From positions 310,001 through 374,000 of the forward strand of contig NC_079265.1 of NCBI RefSeq assembly GCF_947241705.1: a stretch of DNA of 64,000 bases. The letters are read 5' to 3'. The translations under genes were made by a program, and so were the position numbers. Positions within the stretch are counted from its first letter, which is position 1. Each line of letters starts with the position of its first letter. Positions 34,259-44,432 of this stretch are shown here, piece after piece. The DNA is from Saccharomyces mikatae IFO 1815. Taxonomy: Eukaryota > Ascomycota > Saccharomycetes > Saccharomycetales > Saccharomycetaceae. A model generated the notes under the pieces. It was not told the DNA's origin and made no database searches. It worked only from the letters and a program-made list of their open reading frames with translations.

Positions 34259-35854
34259 TGTAGAAATGCAACCAATGCACTTGTAAATAGCAGAATTAAT
34301 TATCACACAGAAAGTCTTTCATCAAGATCTTCTTTAGCAAAATCCAGCGAACTATTCCTTGTTTGAGAAGAAATGGGTTGTTTCGAATACAATTGATCGC
34401 TCAAAAAATACACAAAAATCTGTGATGATGTCAATGAAAGTATTCTTGTCGCAAAGAAAACCAACTAAAACCTCAATATTTCCATCAGATAGCTTCAATG
34501 GTATTTTTTTTATGTCTCCACAGCCCTGCTAAGAACGTATTTTCTAGGTGCTCATAATAACTATTTCTCAACAACTGCGTCGACTACACAATAAATTATC
34601 CATATGATACGCATCACTCCACATGTGAAGGCTAAGAATTGGCCTATACATTTTGCTTCAAAAAATTAACAAATCTTTGTAGGCTCGCAAGGTTTGCAAC
34701 GTATTGTTTACCATTTGATATAATTATAATGTACGAGCACTCTTGGGTAAGTTGAGTTTTGTAGATTAGCATTCTAAAACCAGTTTAGTTCATTATTAAA
34801 TTAGTAAAGTAGGAGGGAGTAGAAACAGGTTTTGTAAATAGTCAGCCGTTTAACGCATGCATGGTAAACGGGTAGGTTAATCACTTCAAAATGAGAGTCT
34901 ATTCAAAGTGTGATTCTGAATTTTCAATAGAACGAAGAATTGAATCAGTACCCTTAAAAAGAAGGTTCTTTTATGGTGCCTTACGTGTAATTCTTCATGC
35001 GTATATTTGCACTTCTCTATCTGACATATGAAAGTAGACAGGTAAAACATGAAAGCATATTCATATATGAGATCTGGTAGAGGGCATATTGTTCAAAAAC
35101 AAGAGACCTTCCACCGCGCTTATAAGAGTAATATGGTTAGTAAGCACCTGTTTAAAACAGCAATGATTCTGCCCATCAAAGGATCATAAGAACAGTGCAT
35201 ATTCTATTAACTGTATCTGAAGTCAAGCTTTCATTTTTCCTTCCTAATTGAATTTTACTGAAATTGAAGCAGTCAGCAAAAGCAAACAAGTAAAGTGGTA
35301 AGTTGATTTCGTTGTAAGAGGTGCCGTAAGTGCTGCAACTGGCATCTCTGCTGTTTCCGCAACTACTGCTCTATCTCTCTTCAGCAAAAATGTTAGCTTG
35401 GTCTAATTGTGTGTTCATGTAACCCACATGGAAGCTGATTTGTTTTATTACCAACCTCTCTAAGTTGCTCTTCTAACTGAAACATATACAGTCGAAGTTT
35501 GCTGAAACTGTAAACAACTACTGTAGTTCCACCACTTTGTTGAACGGTATTACCTCGAACCTTTTCATCAGAATGATCATTGGCGATCCTGTGGTTCTTC
35601 ACCAGGTTGGGATCAGCCATCTATAAAGCTCTATTCAAGGGCAGTGTTCATTTTACTGTTCCGAAAAAGAGTGCGTCGTAACGAGAATGCATTCCCGTAG
35701 CTCTATGAAAAGAAATCTAATCAAAAATAAATGACGATAGAAATGTATAGATTGTCTCCATATAGTATTATTTTGTGAAATTGACGGTACTGGTAGTCAC
35801 ATGGGTGTTCTTTGTACATTAATGTTAACACCGTTCAATATGTAGCATTATTTT
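34259..35854. other. 1.6 kb region with no assigned gene, left of the delta/sigma cluster
   Basis: AT-rich DNA between AIM22 and the first delta LTR. I find no tRNA, snoRNA or LTR signature. A 75-codon minus-strand frame (35393-35620) is listed separately. On the plus strand at about 35300-35405 a short open frame with Ala/Ser/Thr-rich coding character (GAVSAATGISAVSATTAL) lacks a start codon and could be a gene remnant. Confidence 0.4.
35393..35620 (-). CDS. Unrecognised 75-codon ORF, possible small gene or gene remnant
   Basis: Starts at ATG 35620 (MADPNLVKNHRIAND) and encodes a hydrophilic protein with a coiled-coil-like stretch (KLRLYMFQLEEQLREVGNK). Base composition is more balanced than in the surrounding AT-rich DNA. 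I do not recognise the sequence and know of no gene at this place in S. cerevisiae. It could be a small gene, the decayed start of a longer one, or a chance frame. Confidence 0.3.
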   Translation of the reverse strand: MADPNLVKNHRIANDHSDEKVRGNTVQQSGGTTVVVYSFSKLRLYMFQLEEQLREVGNKTNQLPCGLHEHTIRPS

Positions 35855-36187
35855 TGAGAGATTGGTGAATTTTGAGATGATTGTTGGGATTCCATGGTTG
35901 ATAAAGGCAATATTATTTGGTATATAGAATATACTAGAAGTTCTCCTCGAGGATATAGGAATCCAATAAATGGAACTCGTAACTCTACATAATTCTGTAT
36001 ATGCTTTTATTGTCATTTTATGTGTTGTCAGTCATTATCCTATTACATTATCAATCCTTGCATTTCAGCTTCCACTTATTTCGATGACCGCTTCTCATAA
36101 CTTATGTCATCTTCTAGCACCGTATATGATAATGTACTAGTAGTATGACCACTAGTTGATAGGCGATAGTTGATTTTCATTCCAACA
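35855..36187 (-). mobile_element. Solo delta LTR (Ty1/Ty2 family)
   Basis: A full-length (333 bp) delta in minus orientation. The plus strand starts TGAGAGATTGG and ends TCATTCCAACA, which is the reverse complement of the delta TGTTGGAAT...TCTCA ends. It carries the typical ATACGGTG region seen reversed as CACCGTATATGATAATG. No flanking 5-bp duplication is evident, so it looks fairly old. Confidence 0.92.
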
Positions 36188-36250
36188 AAAGCTGATTCTG
36201 TAAGCATGTATGATTAGCTTATAAAATAGAATTCTCAAGACAGGGTTTTC

Positions 36251-36597
36251 TGTTGTATCTTAAGATGAGATACGTCAGTATGACAATACATCATTCTAAA
36301 CGTTCATAAAACACATATGAAACAATCTTATAACGAAACGAATAGATTGAACAACATAAGGTAAAACTCTGCTTTTCCGAGCTGAACTAATCAAATGTAT
36401 AAATACCTGAACAATTAGTTAGATCCGAGATTCCGCGCTTCCACTATTTAGTATAAACCATATCTTATATAAAATATAGGATAAGTAACATCCCGTGAAT
36501 TAAGTTGATAAGTCGTTTTGACAATAAGTTACTTCCCTAAGATAGTATATTAGGATTGTCAAGACATCCCGGTATTACTGGAGCCCGTAATACAACA
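36251..36597 (+). mobile_element. Solo sigma LTR (Ty3) in front of tRNA-Tyr
   Basis: A 347-bp element beginning TGTTGTATCT and ending GTAATACAACA, as sigma does. It is flanked by perfect 5-bp duplications TTTTC (36246-36250 and 36598-36602) and ends 16 bases before the mature tRNA-Tyr start. That is the place where Ty3 integrase, guided by TFIIIB, is known to insert. It looks whole as a solo LTR. Confidence 0.96.
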
Positions 36598-36613
36598 TTT
36601 TCAAGATTTAAAA

Positions 36614-36702
36614 CTCTCGGTAGCCAAGTTGGTTTAAGGCGCAAGACTGTAATTTATCACAACGAAATCTTGAGATCGGGCGTTCGACTCGCCCCCGGGA
36701 GA
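36614..36702 (+). tRNA. tRNA-Tyr (GTA) with 14-nt intron
   Basis: 89 bases, CTCTCGGTAGCC to CCCCCGGGAGA. The anticodon GTA is at 36649-36651, followed after one base by a 14-nt intron (36653-36666) like that of the S. cerevisiae SUP tyrosine tRNAs. Internal A box (GGTAGCCAAGTTGG) and B box (GGGCGTTCGACTCGCCC) are intact and a T5 terminator follows. The place corresponds to SUP7, tY(GUA)J1. Confidence 0.97.
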
Positions 36703-37341
36703 TATTTTTGCTCGGTATAATCTCATTTATTTATATATAATTCTTTGAGAAGGGTTTCTTTTGGCAGTTTCAATAAATCACAGAAATGGCGTATGCCATG
36801 TAGGACGACCAACCAACTACTGTTATTGGATTACCCACATATCTTCCTTGAAGTTAAATGGCTTAACAAACGATCTGCCATACTGACTGTTTAAGAAAAA
36901 CAGGATTATGTTGTCAAATATATTAAAGTTCCAAAAAGTTGACCAGCATTGAAATTTGAGTTTTTCCTCTTCTTTGACTAACGAAAACCTTTTGGTAAAG
37001 CTGTGTTTCTTTCTGGAATCATTTTAGATAAACGCGGACTGTACGCCAACATCCAGTTTTGGAACAAGCTAAAAAATACAATACATGAAAACATTGTTTT
37101 AAAGCGCTTAGAAAATCTCTAAGTGGGTCAAACCTAGTACTTTTTGTTTGTAAAATTTCTTGTCCTTTCTACAGGACCGTTGAAGTAGTGTGAGAACAAA
37201 AGATATTAGATTAAGTAGGTTGGTATCAAGTATATTGTGATCCGTTTTATGTCATGGCTTCACCTACCTTTTTCCCAGATTGGTGAGAAACCTTGTCCGA
37301 TTTTGCCCCTATACAGTAAATGGAGACTGGGGGTGGAGATG
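36703..37341. other. Intergenic region between tRNA-Tyr and the next delta
   Basis: About 640 AT-rich bases without a gene, LTR or RNA that I can recognise. Confidence 0.4.
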
Positions 37342-37672
37342 TGAGAGATTGGCGAATTTTGAGATGATTGTTGGGATTCCATTGTTGATAAAGGCAATAA
37401 TATTAGGTATGTAGATATACTAGAAGTTCTCCTCGAGGATATAGGAATCCAATAAATGGAACTCGTAATTCTACATAATTCTGTATATGCTTTTATTGTC
37501 ATTTTATATTTGTCAGTCATTATCCTATTACATTATCAATCCTTGCATTTCAGCTTCCACTTATTTCGATGACCGCTTCTCATAACTTATGTCATCTTAT
37601 AACACCGTATATGATAATGTACTAGTAGTATGACTACTAGTTGATAGACGATAGTTGATTTTCATTCCAACA
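37342..37672 (-). mobile_element. Solo delta LTR (Ty1/Ty2 family)
   Basis: 331 bp in minus orientation, with the same ends as the copy at 35855-36187 and very similar to it throughout (same variant GGAACTCGTAA segment), so both belong to one subfamily. It abuts a fragment of another delta at 37673. Confidence 0.92.
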
Positions 37673-37836
37673 ATTATTATCATCGTTTTATATGTTGTTA
37701 TTCATTGATCCTATTACATTATCAATCCTTGCGTTTCAGCTTCCACTAATTTAGACGACTATATCTCATCATTTGCGTCATCTTCTAACACCGTATATGA
37801 TAATATACTAGTAGTATGAATACTAGTCAGTAGATG
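37673..37836 (-). mobile_element. Delta LTR fragment (minus), partner of the head-to-head pair
   Basis: Delta sequence in minus orientation, starting inside the element (ATTATTATCATCGTTTTATATG) and running to near the 5' end of the LTR (GTAGATG). It is of the canonical Ty1 variant and matches the reverse complement of the delta that follows, so it differs from the 37342-37672 copy it touches. Confidence 0.85.
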
Positions 37837-38168
37837 TGTTGTAATATAAATCAACTATCATCTACTAACTAGTAGTCATATTACTAGTATATTATCATAT
37901 ACGGTGTTAGAAGATGACGCAAATGATGAGATATAGTCATCTAAACTAGTGGAAGCTGAAACGCAAGGATTGATAATATAATAGGATCAATGAATAAGAA
38001 CATATAAAACGATGATAATAATGTTTATAGAATTGTGTAGAATTGCAGATTCCCTTTTATGGATTCCTAAATCCCTGAGGAGAACTTCTAGTATATCTAC
38101 ATACTTAATATTATTGCCTTATAAAAAATGGAATCCCAACAATTACATCAAACTCCACTATTATCTCA
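37837..38168 (+). mobile_element. Solo delta LTR (Ty1/Ty2 family), plus orientation
   Basis: 332 bp beginning TGTTGTAATATAAATCAAC and ending CACTATTATCTCA, containing the delta ATACGGTGTTAGAAGATG block. With the minus fragment on its left it forms a head-to-head inverted repeat of about 160-bp arms. Confidence 0.92.
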
Positions 38169-38271
38169 GCAATTACCTTTTTGAGTAATTGTTAATGTTT
38201 CATCTAGGACATAGTCGTCACTACTAATGTGTCCTATACTGTCTATTAAATATCAATTACAACAAATAGTA
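38169..38271 (-). mobile_element. LTR-like fragment (tau-type?) upstream of tRNA-Arg
   Basis: About 100 bp (GCAATTACCTTTTTGAGTAA through GTGTCCTATA) that recurs at 57594-57690 and 63205-63284. The 63-kb copy runs out to a GTTCCAAC end, which is the reverse of a TGTTGGAAC LTR start. That start resembles the Ty4 (tau) type, but I cannot confirm the family. This piece is part of the left arm of the inverted repeat. Confidence 0.6.
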
Positions 38272-38343
38272 GCTCGCGTGGCGTAATGGCAACGCGTCTG
38301 ACTTCTAATCAGAAGATTATGGGTTCGACCCCCATCGTGAGTG
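38272..38343 (+). tRNA. tRNA-Arg (TCT), upstream half of a dimeric tRNA gene
   Basis: 72 bases, GCTCGCGTGGCG to CATCGTGAGTG, with anticodon TCT in GACTTCTAATC. It is followed by a 14-nt spacer with no T run of four or more, then tRNA-Asp. In yeast this pair is transcribed as one precursor from the tRNA-Arg internal promoter and then cut apart. Confidence 0.97.
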
Positions 38344-38357
38344 CTTTGTTTCCCATA

Positions 38358-38429
38358 TCCGTGATAGTTTAATGGTCAGAATGGGCGCTTGTCGCGTGCC
38401 AGATCGGGGTTCAATTCCCCGTCGCGGAG
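38358..38429 (+). tRNA. tRNA-Asp (GTC), downstream half of the dimeric gene
   Basis: 72 bases, TCCGTGATAGTTTAA to CCCCGTCGCGGAG, with anticodon GTC in CTTGTCGCGTG. A T8 terminator follows directly (38431-38438). Confidence 0.97.
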
Positions 38430-39018
38430 ATTTTTTTTGCACTCTTTAATATCTAAGGGTATAATTCGCTTTTATTAAATGCAGCAGCCCCATTTCATAC
38501 ATTCCGAAGTTTGTTAGCTGCAAGGTTATGACATTATGGCATTATGACAGGGACTACGATAAAAAGTTGTTACGCACCATGTTTCAAATGTTTTAGGTAA
38601 CAATGACGGGTTTCCCATCGAGGTTGATTATCAAGACATAAAATTGGTAAAATAAAGTATCCCTTGGATCAGATATTGGCATTTATGTTTAAAGGCCAAG
38701 CTGAATTATTTGCGATCTTAGTTAACCCATTGTTATTCAAAGAATTTGTCGGGCCGGGTAGTGGAATTCAGTCGGTTTTGATGAAAATAATTTTCCTGTT
38801 TGGAAATAACAAGGTTTGATTGTAAATGCGGTGTAGTGTTTTCTTACTATGTCGATTGTCTTTCAATTAACACACCTAACTCTCTGTTTGCGGCTTCAGT
38901 CTGTACTATATATACCAAAATTTGTCTTCAGAATACGCTAGTTGACAAGAACGCCTTTTTACCGCGAAATATACAACATCTAACTTACTTGAAAAGAGTT
39001 ATTGCGTAGATAAGAAAG
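38430..39018. other. Intergenic region between tRNA-Asp and NUP192
   Basis: About 590 bases with the tRNA terminator at the left end and the NUP192 promoter at the right. No further element is recognised. The inversion breakpoint should lie at or just left of here, within the repeat arm. Confidence 0.5.
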
Positions 39019-42000
39019 ATGAAATGGTCCGCAATTCCTTTCGAATCATTGTATCGTTCTATTGAGGACGGTGAGTTCGATTTTGATTTATTCAAAGAAA
39101 TACTTCCTGACTTACAGAATTTGAACCTGAACACTGGCAAACTAAAAAACAATACTAGCCGATCACAATTAGAAAAAGGTGAAGTTACACTATCCGATGG
39201 TTCTACTTTTAAGCTTAATCAAGAGTTTATTTTTGAGGCCATTTCTTTATCAGACGAACTGAACTTAGATGAAATTGTTACATGCGAATTGATACTCTCC
39301 AGTGATGCCACCGCGAATAGCGGCAAAGTACAATACTTTTTGAGAAGACAATTTATTCTTCAAATTGTTTCTTTTATAGTCAACTGTTTCCACGAAGACA
39401 CTGAACTGTACCAAGAACTATTAAAGAACGGAGTTTTAGTTTCTAATATACTTCCAGCTTTTAAGTTCATTCATACACAGCTATCTGAAATCAAACAACA
39501 AATTAATAAGGCCCAAATATTAGAAAATTATAATGTCTTATTCAGGCAAAACATCAAGTTTAGAAGAGATTTCCTGTTGAGGGAATATGATATTTTGAGT
39601 CAAATTTTGTACGGTTTAGTGGATAAAGGGGCCGTCATGAAAAGCAAGGATTTTGTAGTATCTTTGCTTGATCACGTATCAGAGCTAGATTCAAATGATT
39701 TTTTTATAGTATATTATATTCCTGCATTTTTCCATCTTTTCGCATCTTTAAAGGTCATGCCCGATGCAGATGTTAAATCGTTACATTCTCAGTTCGTAAA
39801 GGACTTAAAGGACGACGGCATATATTCAAAACCGGCTAAAGTAGCTCTCATTTTTATTTTTTTGGCCTATTTCATTGGATGGTGTAAAGAAGAACCAAAA
39901 AGGAGGGCTGATGTGATGGATTTCAAAACTGACGTGGACGAGCCAATGACCTCTGCCGTTGAACTAGGTGCCATCGAACAAATCTTAATATTTGCTGCTG
40001 ATACTTCTATCGTGGAACAGGACAAGAGCATGGAACTATTCTACGATATAAGATCTCTGTTAGAAAGACATATTCCAAGGTTAATTCCGAAACAACTACT
40101 TGATGATGAAAAAATATTCAGTCAAGCTACGAATTCTACCTACAACTCCGCAGTTGCAAGCAGCAGTATGAACAGTAGCGGAATATGGAATTCTTCCTAT
40201 CCTGGGATGATGTCAACTACTGATAGTACTCGGTTAAATTGTACGCCTAGTAATTTCAACGAATACTCCTATACAAATATCGTTTTATCCGAACAGACTC
40301 AAGAGTTTTTTCTTTCAGCCTTTGACGATGTGCTTCAAACAATTATTACAGATTGTGCTTTTTTGCTTACAAAAATTAAAGATGCGGAGGAAGATTCTTT
40401 GCTGTCTGGTGAAGATTTAACTTTAGATGACATATCATTAAAGGCAGATTTAGAAAGGTTTTTCTTGTCAATATATTTTTTCTATGCATCAAGGCCTGAA
40501 TATTCCAGTGCCTTCTGGTCAGATAAAGAATCAAATGCTTATGGTTTTATTGAATGGTGCTCAAGATGCAACGACAACTTGATGAGATCTTGTTTCTATT
40601 TGATGATCTCAAGTCTGTCCTTTGGTCCTGAAAATTCTCTAAATGTTTATCATTATTTTGGAGAAAACAACTCCATCTCATGGAAAAACATTGCACAATG
40701 CGTTAGCGATTACACCAAAAAAATCAGCAATTTCAACACAAGTCTTCAAAAGAGACAGCAATTCAGTGAATCAACTCACAACGATATTGACTCAACAGCA
40801 GTGGCTTTAGAGGAAGGCTTGAACGAAGAAGCTGTAATATTTTTATCATCTTTGTTAACCTTGGTCGGATCAATTACATACCACGTTGATGAAGATGTGA
40901 AAATCGCGCTATCAACAATTTTCTCTGATATTCTTTTTGAATTTACCAAGATGAACACGCCTCTAGTAGGCGCTGCTTTCAAAGTTTTAAGTAATCTCGT
41001 TCCGAAACTTGAATCATCAAGAACAAAATTTTGGTCCTTTCTAGACTCCCTAGTTTTTCAGAATTCATCATTGAACTCTTCATCAGAATCTTACAGAACT
41101 GCTTTTACCAGCATACTTACAAAATATTCTGAAGTCCTAGGGTTTCTGGAACTGTTCCAAAACTTAATTTCTATTCATTCTCGTGAAAGTGGTAGCGAAT
41201 ACATGGTTTTTGGTAAATTAGCATTTCCAGCAAGGCTAGGTCAAGGTTACAGAAAGGTAGGTATATGGCCATATTTTGACTACATTTTCAATGATATTCT
41301 AGCACATATACACCAAATCACTGATGTCAGAAACAGAAGAGCCGTTCAGCTTCCCGTTTTCAAAATTATTTATACAGGTTTATGCTCTTTTGACTACAGC
41401 GTGATTCTGAACTCTATTCCTGCTGCTGCAAATTTGAATGCTTTGGTAGATTGTGAGAATTTTTTCAATTATGTCCAAGAGTGCCCAACAACCCCAGTAT
41501 TCAACTATATTTTTACGGAAAAGGTTTTCAAAAGTATATTTAATGTAGTTGATATTGGTATCGATCAATTATCCATTGAGTTAGAAGGTGGTAAAAATCA
41601 GGCAGAGTTGTTGCAAGTAGCCGTGAAAATTATAAACAAAGTATTGGATTACCAAGAGACATACGTGGAAGAATTATTTCCCATTGTCAAGAAGCATGGC
41701 AAAACTGATTACTACATGCCAAAGAACTATTCTCTTCACGGGTTACGTTCGTTTTACGATGCTATATTCTTCAACATCCCACTTGTTGCACACTTGGGTT
41801 TATACGTCGGGATTGATGACCACATCTTAGCATCCAATTCACTACGCATATTGGCGAAACTCTCAGAACACCCTGATGACTCTATTAGATCATCGCCGAA
41901 GAGAGATAAGTTGTTGACGATATTTGATTCTGTGGATGAATCTGCAAGAATAAAGGATGCATTTATTACACAGTTGGAAACCTCTATAATTGATACTGAT

Positions 42001-44070
42001 GTTCTGACTTTGAAGCTGGAGCTATTAGACTTTTTAACTTCAAATTTGTCTAACTGCAGTCGAACGACAAGTATCTCCCATCTTTTATTAGGTTTCCAGG
42101 TCTCAAATGTTATATCTCTGGGTCCTAATTTGGCGACATTTATATCTTCAGGAACTTCTTTACTCAACTCCATCATAAATCTACTCGAAGCTTCATTGAA
42201 CAGTATTACCAAAGACAATATTGATTATGCAGCCATGAGGCTAGCTACAGTGGCACTGGAAATTATCCTAAAACTATGTCGTAATCCGTTAACATCAGGT
42301 TTACTATACCCGTACCTAATCGAACAGAATTTTTTTGAAAGAGTAATGATTCTCGATCCACAAGTTACAAGGTTCACAACGTGGAATGGTCGTCCATTTG
42401 ATAACTCCACGAAAGAAAAGGGCAAAGATTTTGTTGAAAGCGAATCCATTGGAGCATTTTTGTCATTCTTAGCGTACAGGAACTATTGGACACAATATTT
42501 GGGTCTATTTATTCACAAAATTTCTTTTTCGGGTACGAAATCAGAAGTTTTAACATATGTGAATTATTTAATCTCAAATACAATGTATTCAGTAAGGCTA
42601 TTTTCCTTCTTGGACCCATTAAATTATGGTAATATCTGTGAAGCAAAAGAGACCTTATCAATCTTCAACAATATTCCTTTGCACTTAGAACAAGTTCCTT
42701 TAAACAGGTATTGTTCTGGTAATATCTATGATTTCCGCGAAATGGAAAAGCTCATGCGTCTAGTTAAGAGAGTTCGTGCCGAAAGCTTATATCCCAATTC
42801 CCTTGTTCCCGATGTGTCAAAAGATCAATTTATAAAGGAGGCAAACTCCGAGTGCATAAAAGCTAAAGATTACTTCACCAGTATCATATCAAGAAGTAAA
42901 GCTTTGGAGCTAAATTTATCTGTACTACACTCTTGGGTACAGTTGGTACAAATTATTGTCACTGATGGAAAATTAGAACCATCAATACGATCAAATTTTA
43001 TTCTAGAAGTTTTTGGTACAATAATACCTAAAATTAGTGATTATGTTGAGTTCAATATAACGTTTTCAGAAGAATTAGTTTCTCTCGCTGTTTTCCTATT
43101 CGATATATATAACCGCGATCGTAAGTTAATTACCGACAAAGGTACGGTAGATGGCAGGTTATACCAGTTGTTTAAGACCTGTATTCAGGGAATAAATTCC
43201 CCACTATCCTCCGTGACATTGAGATCTGATTTTTATATATTAGCAAATCATTATTTGAGTAGGGTGTTAAGCGATCAAGAAGGGTCAGAAAGAGTTCTAC
43301 AAGACTTGAGACTAGGAAGTAAAAAACTGGTGGAAATCATATGGAATGACGTTATTTACGGTGAAGGTACTAGTAGAGTTACGGGTATGTTGCTATTGGA
43401 TTCTTTAATACAACTGGCAAATAAAACTAAAGAGAATTTCGTATTAGACTCTCTAATGAAAACTACGAAGCTGCTATTGATTATACGTTCGCTGAAAAAC
43501 ACGGATGCTCTGTTAGGCTCTACGACGGAGCATATAAACATAGATGATCTGTTGTATGAACTGACAGCATTTAAGGCCACCGTATTCTTTTTGATTCGTG
43601 TCGCCGAAACTAGAAATGGAGCAAGCGCCTTAGTTGAGAATAACTTATTCCGAATAATTGCTGAGTTGTCATTTCTAAAGGTTGATCCTGATTTAGGTTT
43701 AGAGCTTGTGTTCGACGAGGTTTACCTTCAGAATTCTAATTTTTTGAAAGTCAACGTCACTTTAGATAACCCACTAGTATTTGACAAAGATACCAATGGC
43801 GTCTCCTTGTTAGAGTTGATCGTTCCTATTTTCCAGTTAATAGCAGCTGTTTTAGTGAGTATGGGAAGTTCGAATAAAAGCGTCGTTCAAAGGGTAAAAA
43901 GCTTGCTGAGTATGTATAAAAGGTTAGTGGTAGGAATTTTCAAAAGAGATCTTTTAAGAGAAAAAGATGAAAGAAAAAAATCAACGGATCCTAGTACCCA
44001 AAGTTTAAATGAAATGGTGAAGTTAATTGTGATGTTATGCACTTTAACAGGATATCAGAATGAAGACTAA
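39019..44070 (+). CDS. NUP192: NUP192, inner-ring scaffold nucleoporin
   Basis: Encodes 1683 residues from ATG 39019 ([18 protein letters not shown]), equal to S. cerevisiae Nup192 as I recall it. The protein is helical throughout, as expected for its karyopherin-like alpha-solenoid, with a Ser/Asn-rich loop near residues 370-410. Nup192 is an essential scaffold of the inner pore ring, binding Nic96, Nup53 and Pom152. In S. cerevisiae the gene (YJL039C) is on the opposite strand relative to AIM22, and here it is the first gene after AIM22 instead of the last of its block, showing the inversion. Confidence 0.97.
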   Translation: MKWSAIPFESLYRSIEDGEFDFDLFKEILPDLQNLNLNTGKLKNNTSRSQLEKGEVTLSDGSTFKLNQEFIFEAISLSDELNLDEIVTCELILSSDATANSGKVQYFLRRQFILQIVSFIVNCFHEDTELYQELLKNGVLVSNILPAFKFIHTQLSEIKQQINKAQILENYNVLFRQNIKFRRDFLLREYDILSQILYGLVDKGAVMKSKDFVVSLLDHVSELDSNDFFIVYYIPAFFHLFASLKVMPDADVKSLHSQFVKDLKDDGIYSKPAKVALIFIFLAYFIGWCKEEPKRRADVMDFKTDVDEPMTSAVELGAIEQILIFAADTSIVEQDKSMELFYDIRSLLERHIPRLIPKQLLDDEKIFSQATNSTYNSAVASSSMNSSGIWNSSYPGMMSTTDSTRLNCTPSNFNEYSYTNIVLSEQTQEFFLSAFDDVLQTIITDCAFLLTKIKDAEEDSLLSGEDLTLDDISLKADLERFFLSIYFFYASRPEYSSAFWSDKESNAYGFIEWCSRCNDNLMRSCFYLMISSLSFGPENSLNVYHYFGENNSISWKNIAQCVSDYTKKISNFNTSLQKRQQFSESTHNDIDSTAVALEEGLNEEAVIFLSSLLTLVGSITYHVDEDVKIALSTIFSDILFEFTKMNTPLVGAAFKVLSNLVPKLESSRTKFWSFLDSLVFQNSSLNSSSESYRTAFTSILTKYSEVLGFLELFQNLISIHSRESGSEYMVFGKLAFPARLGQGYRKVGIWPYFDYIFNDILAHIHQITDVRNRRAVQLPVFKIIYTGLCSFDYSVILNSIPAAANLNALVDCENFFNYVQECPTTPVFNYIFTEKVFKSIFNVVDIGIDQLSIELEGGKNQAELLQVAVKIINKVLDYQETYVEELFPIVKKHGKTDYYMPKNYSLHGLRSFYDAIFFNIPLVAHLGLYVGIDDHILASNSLRILAKLSEHPDDSIRSSPKRDKLLTIFDSVDESARIKDAFITQLETSIIDTDVLTLKLELLDFLTSNLSNCSRTTSISHLLLGFQVSNVISLGPNLATFISSGTSLLNSIINLLEASLNSITKDNIDYAAMRLATVALEIILKLCRNPLTSGLLYPYLIEQNFFERVMILDPQVTRFTTWNGRPFDNSTKEKGKDFVESESIGAFLSFLAYRNYWTQYLGLFIHKISFSGTKSEVLTYVNYLISNTMYSVRLFSFLDPLNYGNICEAKETLSIFNNIPLHLEQVPLNRYCSGNIYDFREMEKLMRLVKRVRAESLYPNSLVPDVSKDQFIKEANSECIKAKDYFTSIISRSKALELNLSVLHSWVQLVQIIVTDGKLEPSIRSNFILEVFGTIIPKISDYVEFNITFSEELVSLAVFLFDIYNRDRKLITDKGTVDGRLYQLFKTCIQGINSPLSSVTLRSDFYILANHYLSRVLSDQEGSERVLQDLRLGSKKLVEIIWNDVIYGEGTSRVTGMLLLDSLIQLANKTKENFVLDSLMKTTKLLLIIRSLKNTDALLGSTTEHINIDDLLYELTAFKATVFFLIRVAETRNGASALVENNLFRIIAELSFLKVDPDLGLELVFDEVYLQNSNFLKVNVTLDNPLVFDKDTNGVSLLELIVPIFQLIAAVLVSMGSSNKSVVQRVKSLLSMYKRLVVGIFKRDLLREKDERKKSTDPSTQSLNEMVKLIVMLCTLTGYQNED

Positions 44071-44432
44071 GCTTTCTTCTTTCCAATTAGGAATCGGTCA
44101 AAATTAGCAACATATAGGTGTTTTATTATGTACAAAGAGAAAGCTCTCACAAACAGAGTGAATTTTAGTCTTTTGAATTAGAAACGCCCATCCAGTGCAA
44201 GAAGGCGTTGATTCAATTTTTATCTCAGTAAAATCAGGCTTGCTCACAGATAAGTGTAACAAGTCATAACACTTCATGAAATAGTAAATTGTTACACAAG
44301 TATTGTTGAGAGAGTTTAAATTAAATGCAGGTTCTAAACCTTTGCGTTACATTTTCATACGTGTACATAATTACTTAATATAGCACAAACTATGTCAATT
44401 ATTTTGAGAAGAAGGGAGTTTATTTTTTGCAA
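44071..44432. other. Intergenic region between converging NUP192 and NSP1
   Basis: 360 AT-rich bases holding the two 3' ends. No gene or repeat is seen. Confidence 0.5.

Larger units (their letters stand above)
38168..38463. repeat. Left arm of ~295-bp inverted repeat bounding the inverted block
   Basis: The plus strand here matches the reverse complement of 57398-57690 with only a handful of differences, including the spacers and the T8 terminator. The arm holds the LTR-like fragment, tRNA-Arg and tRNA-Asp. Similarity stops a few bases after AAGGGTATA on one side and just before GCAATTACC on the other. Confidence 0.93.

Noticed and set aside
34418-34520. GTGATGA box C-like motif downstream of AIM22
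   Set aside because: No matching box D, terminal stem or rRNA complementarity within a snoRNA-sized distance.
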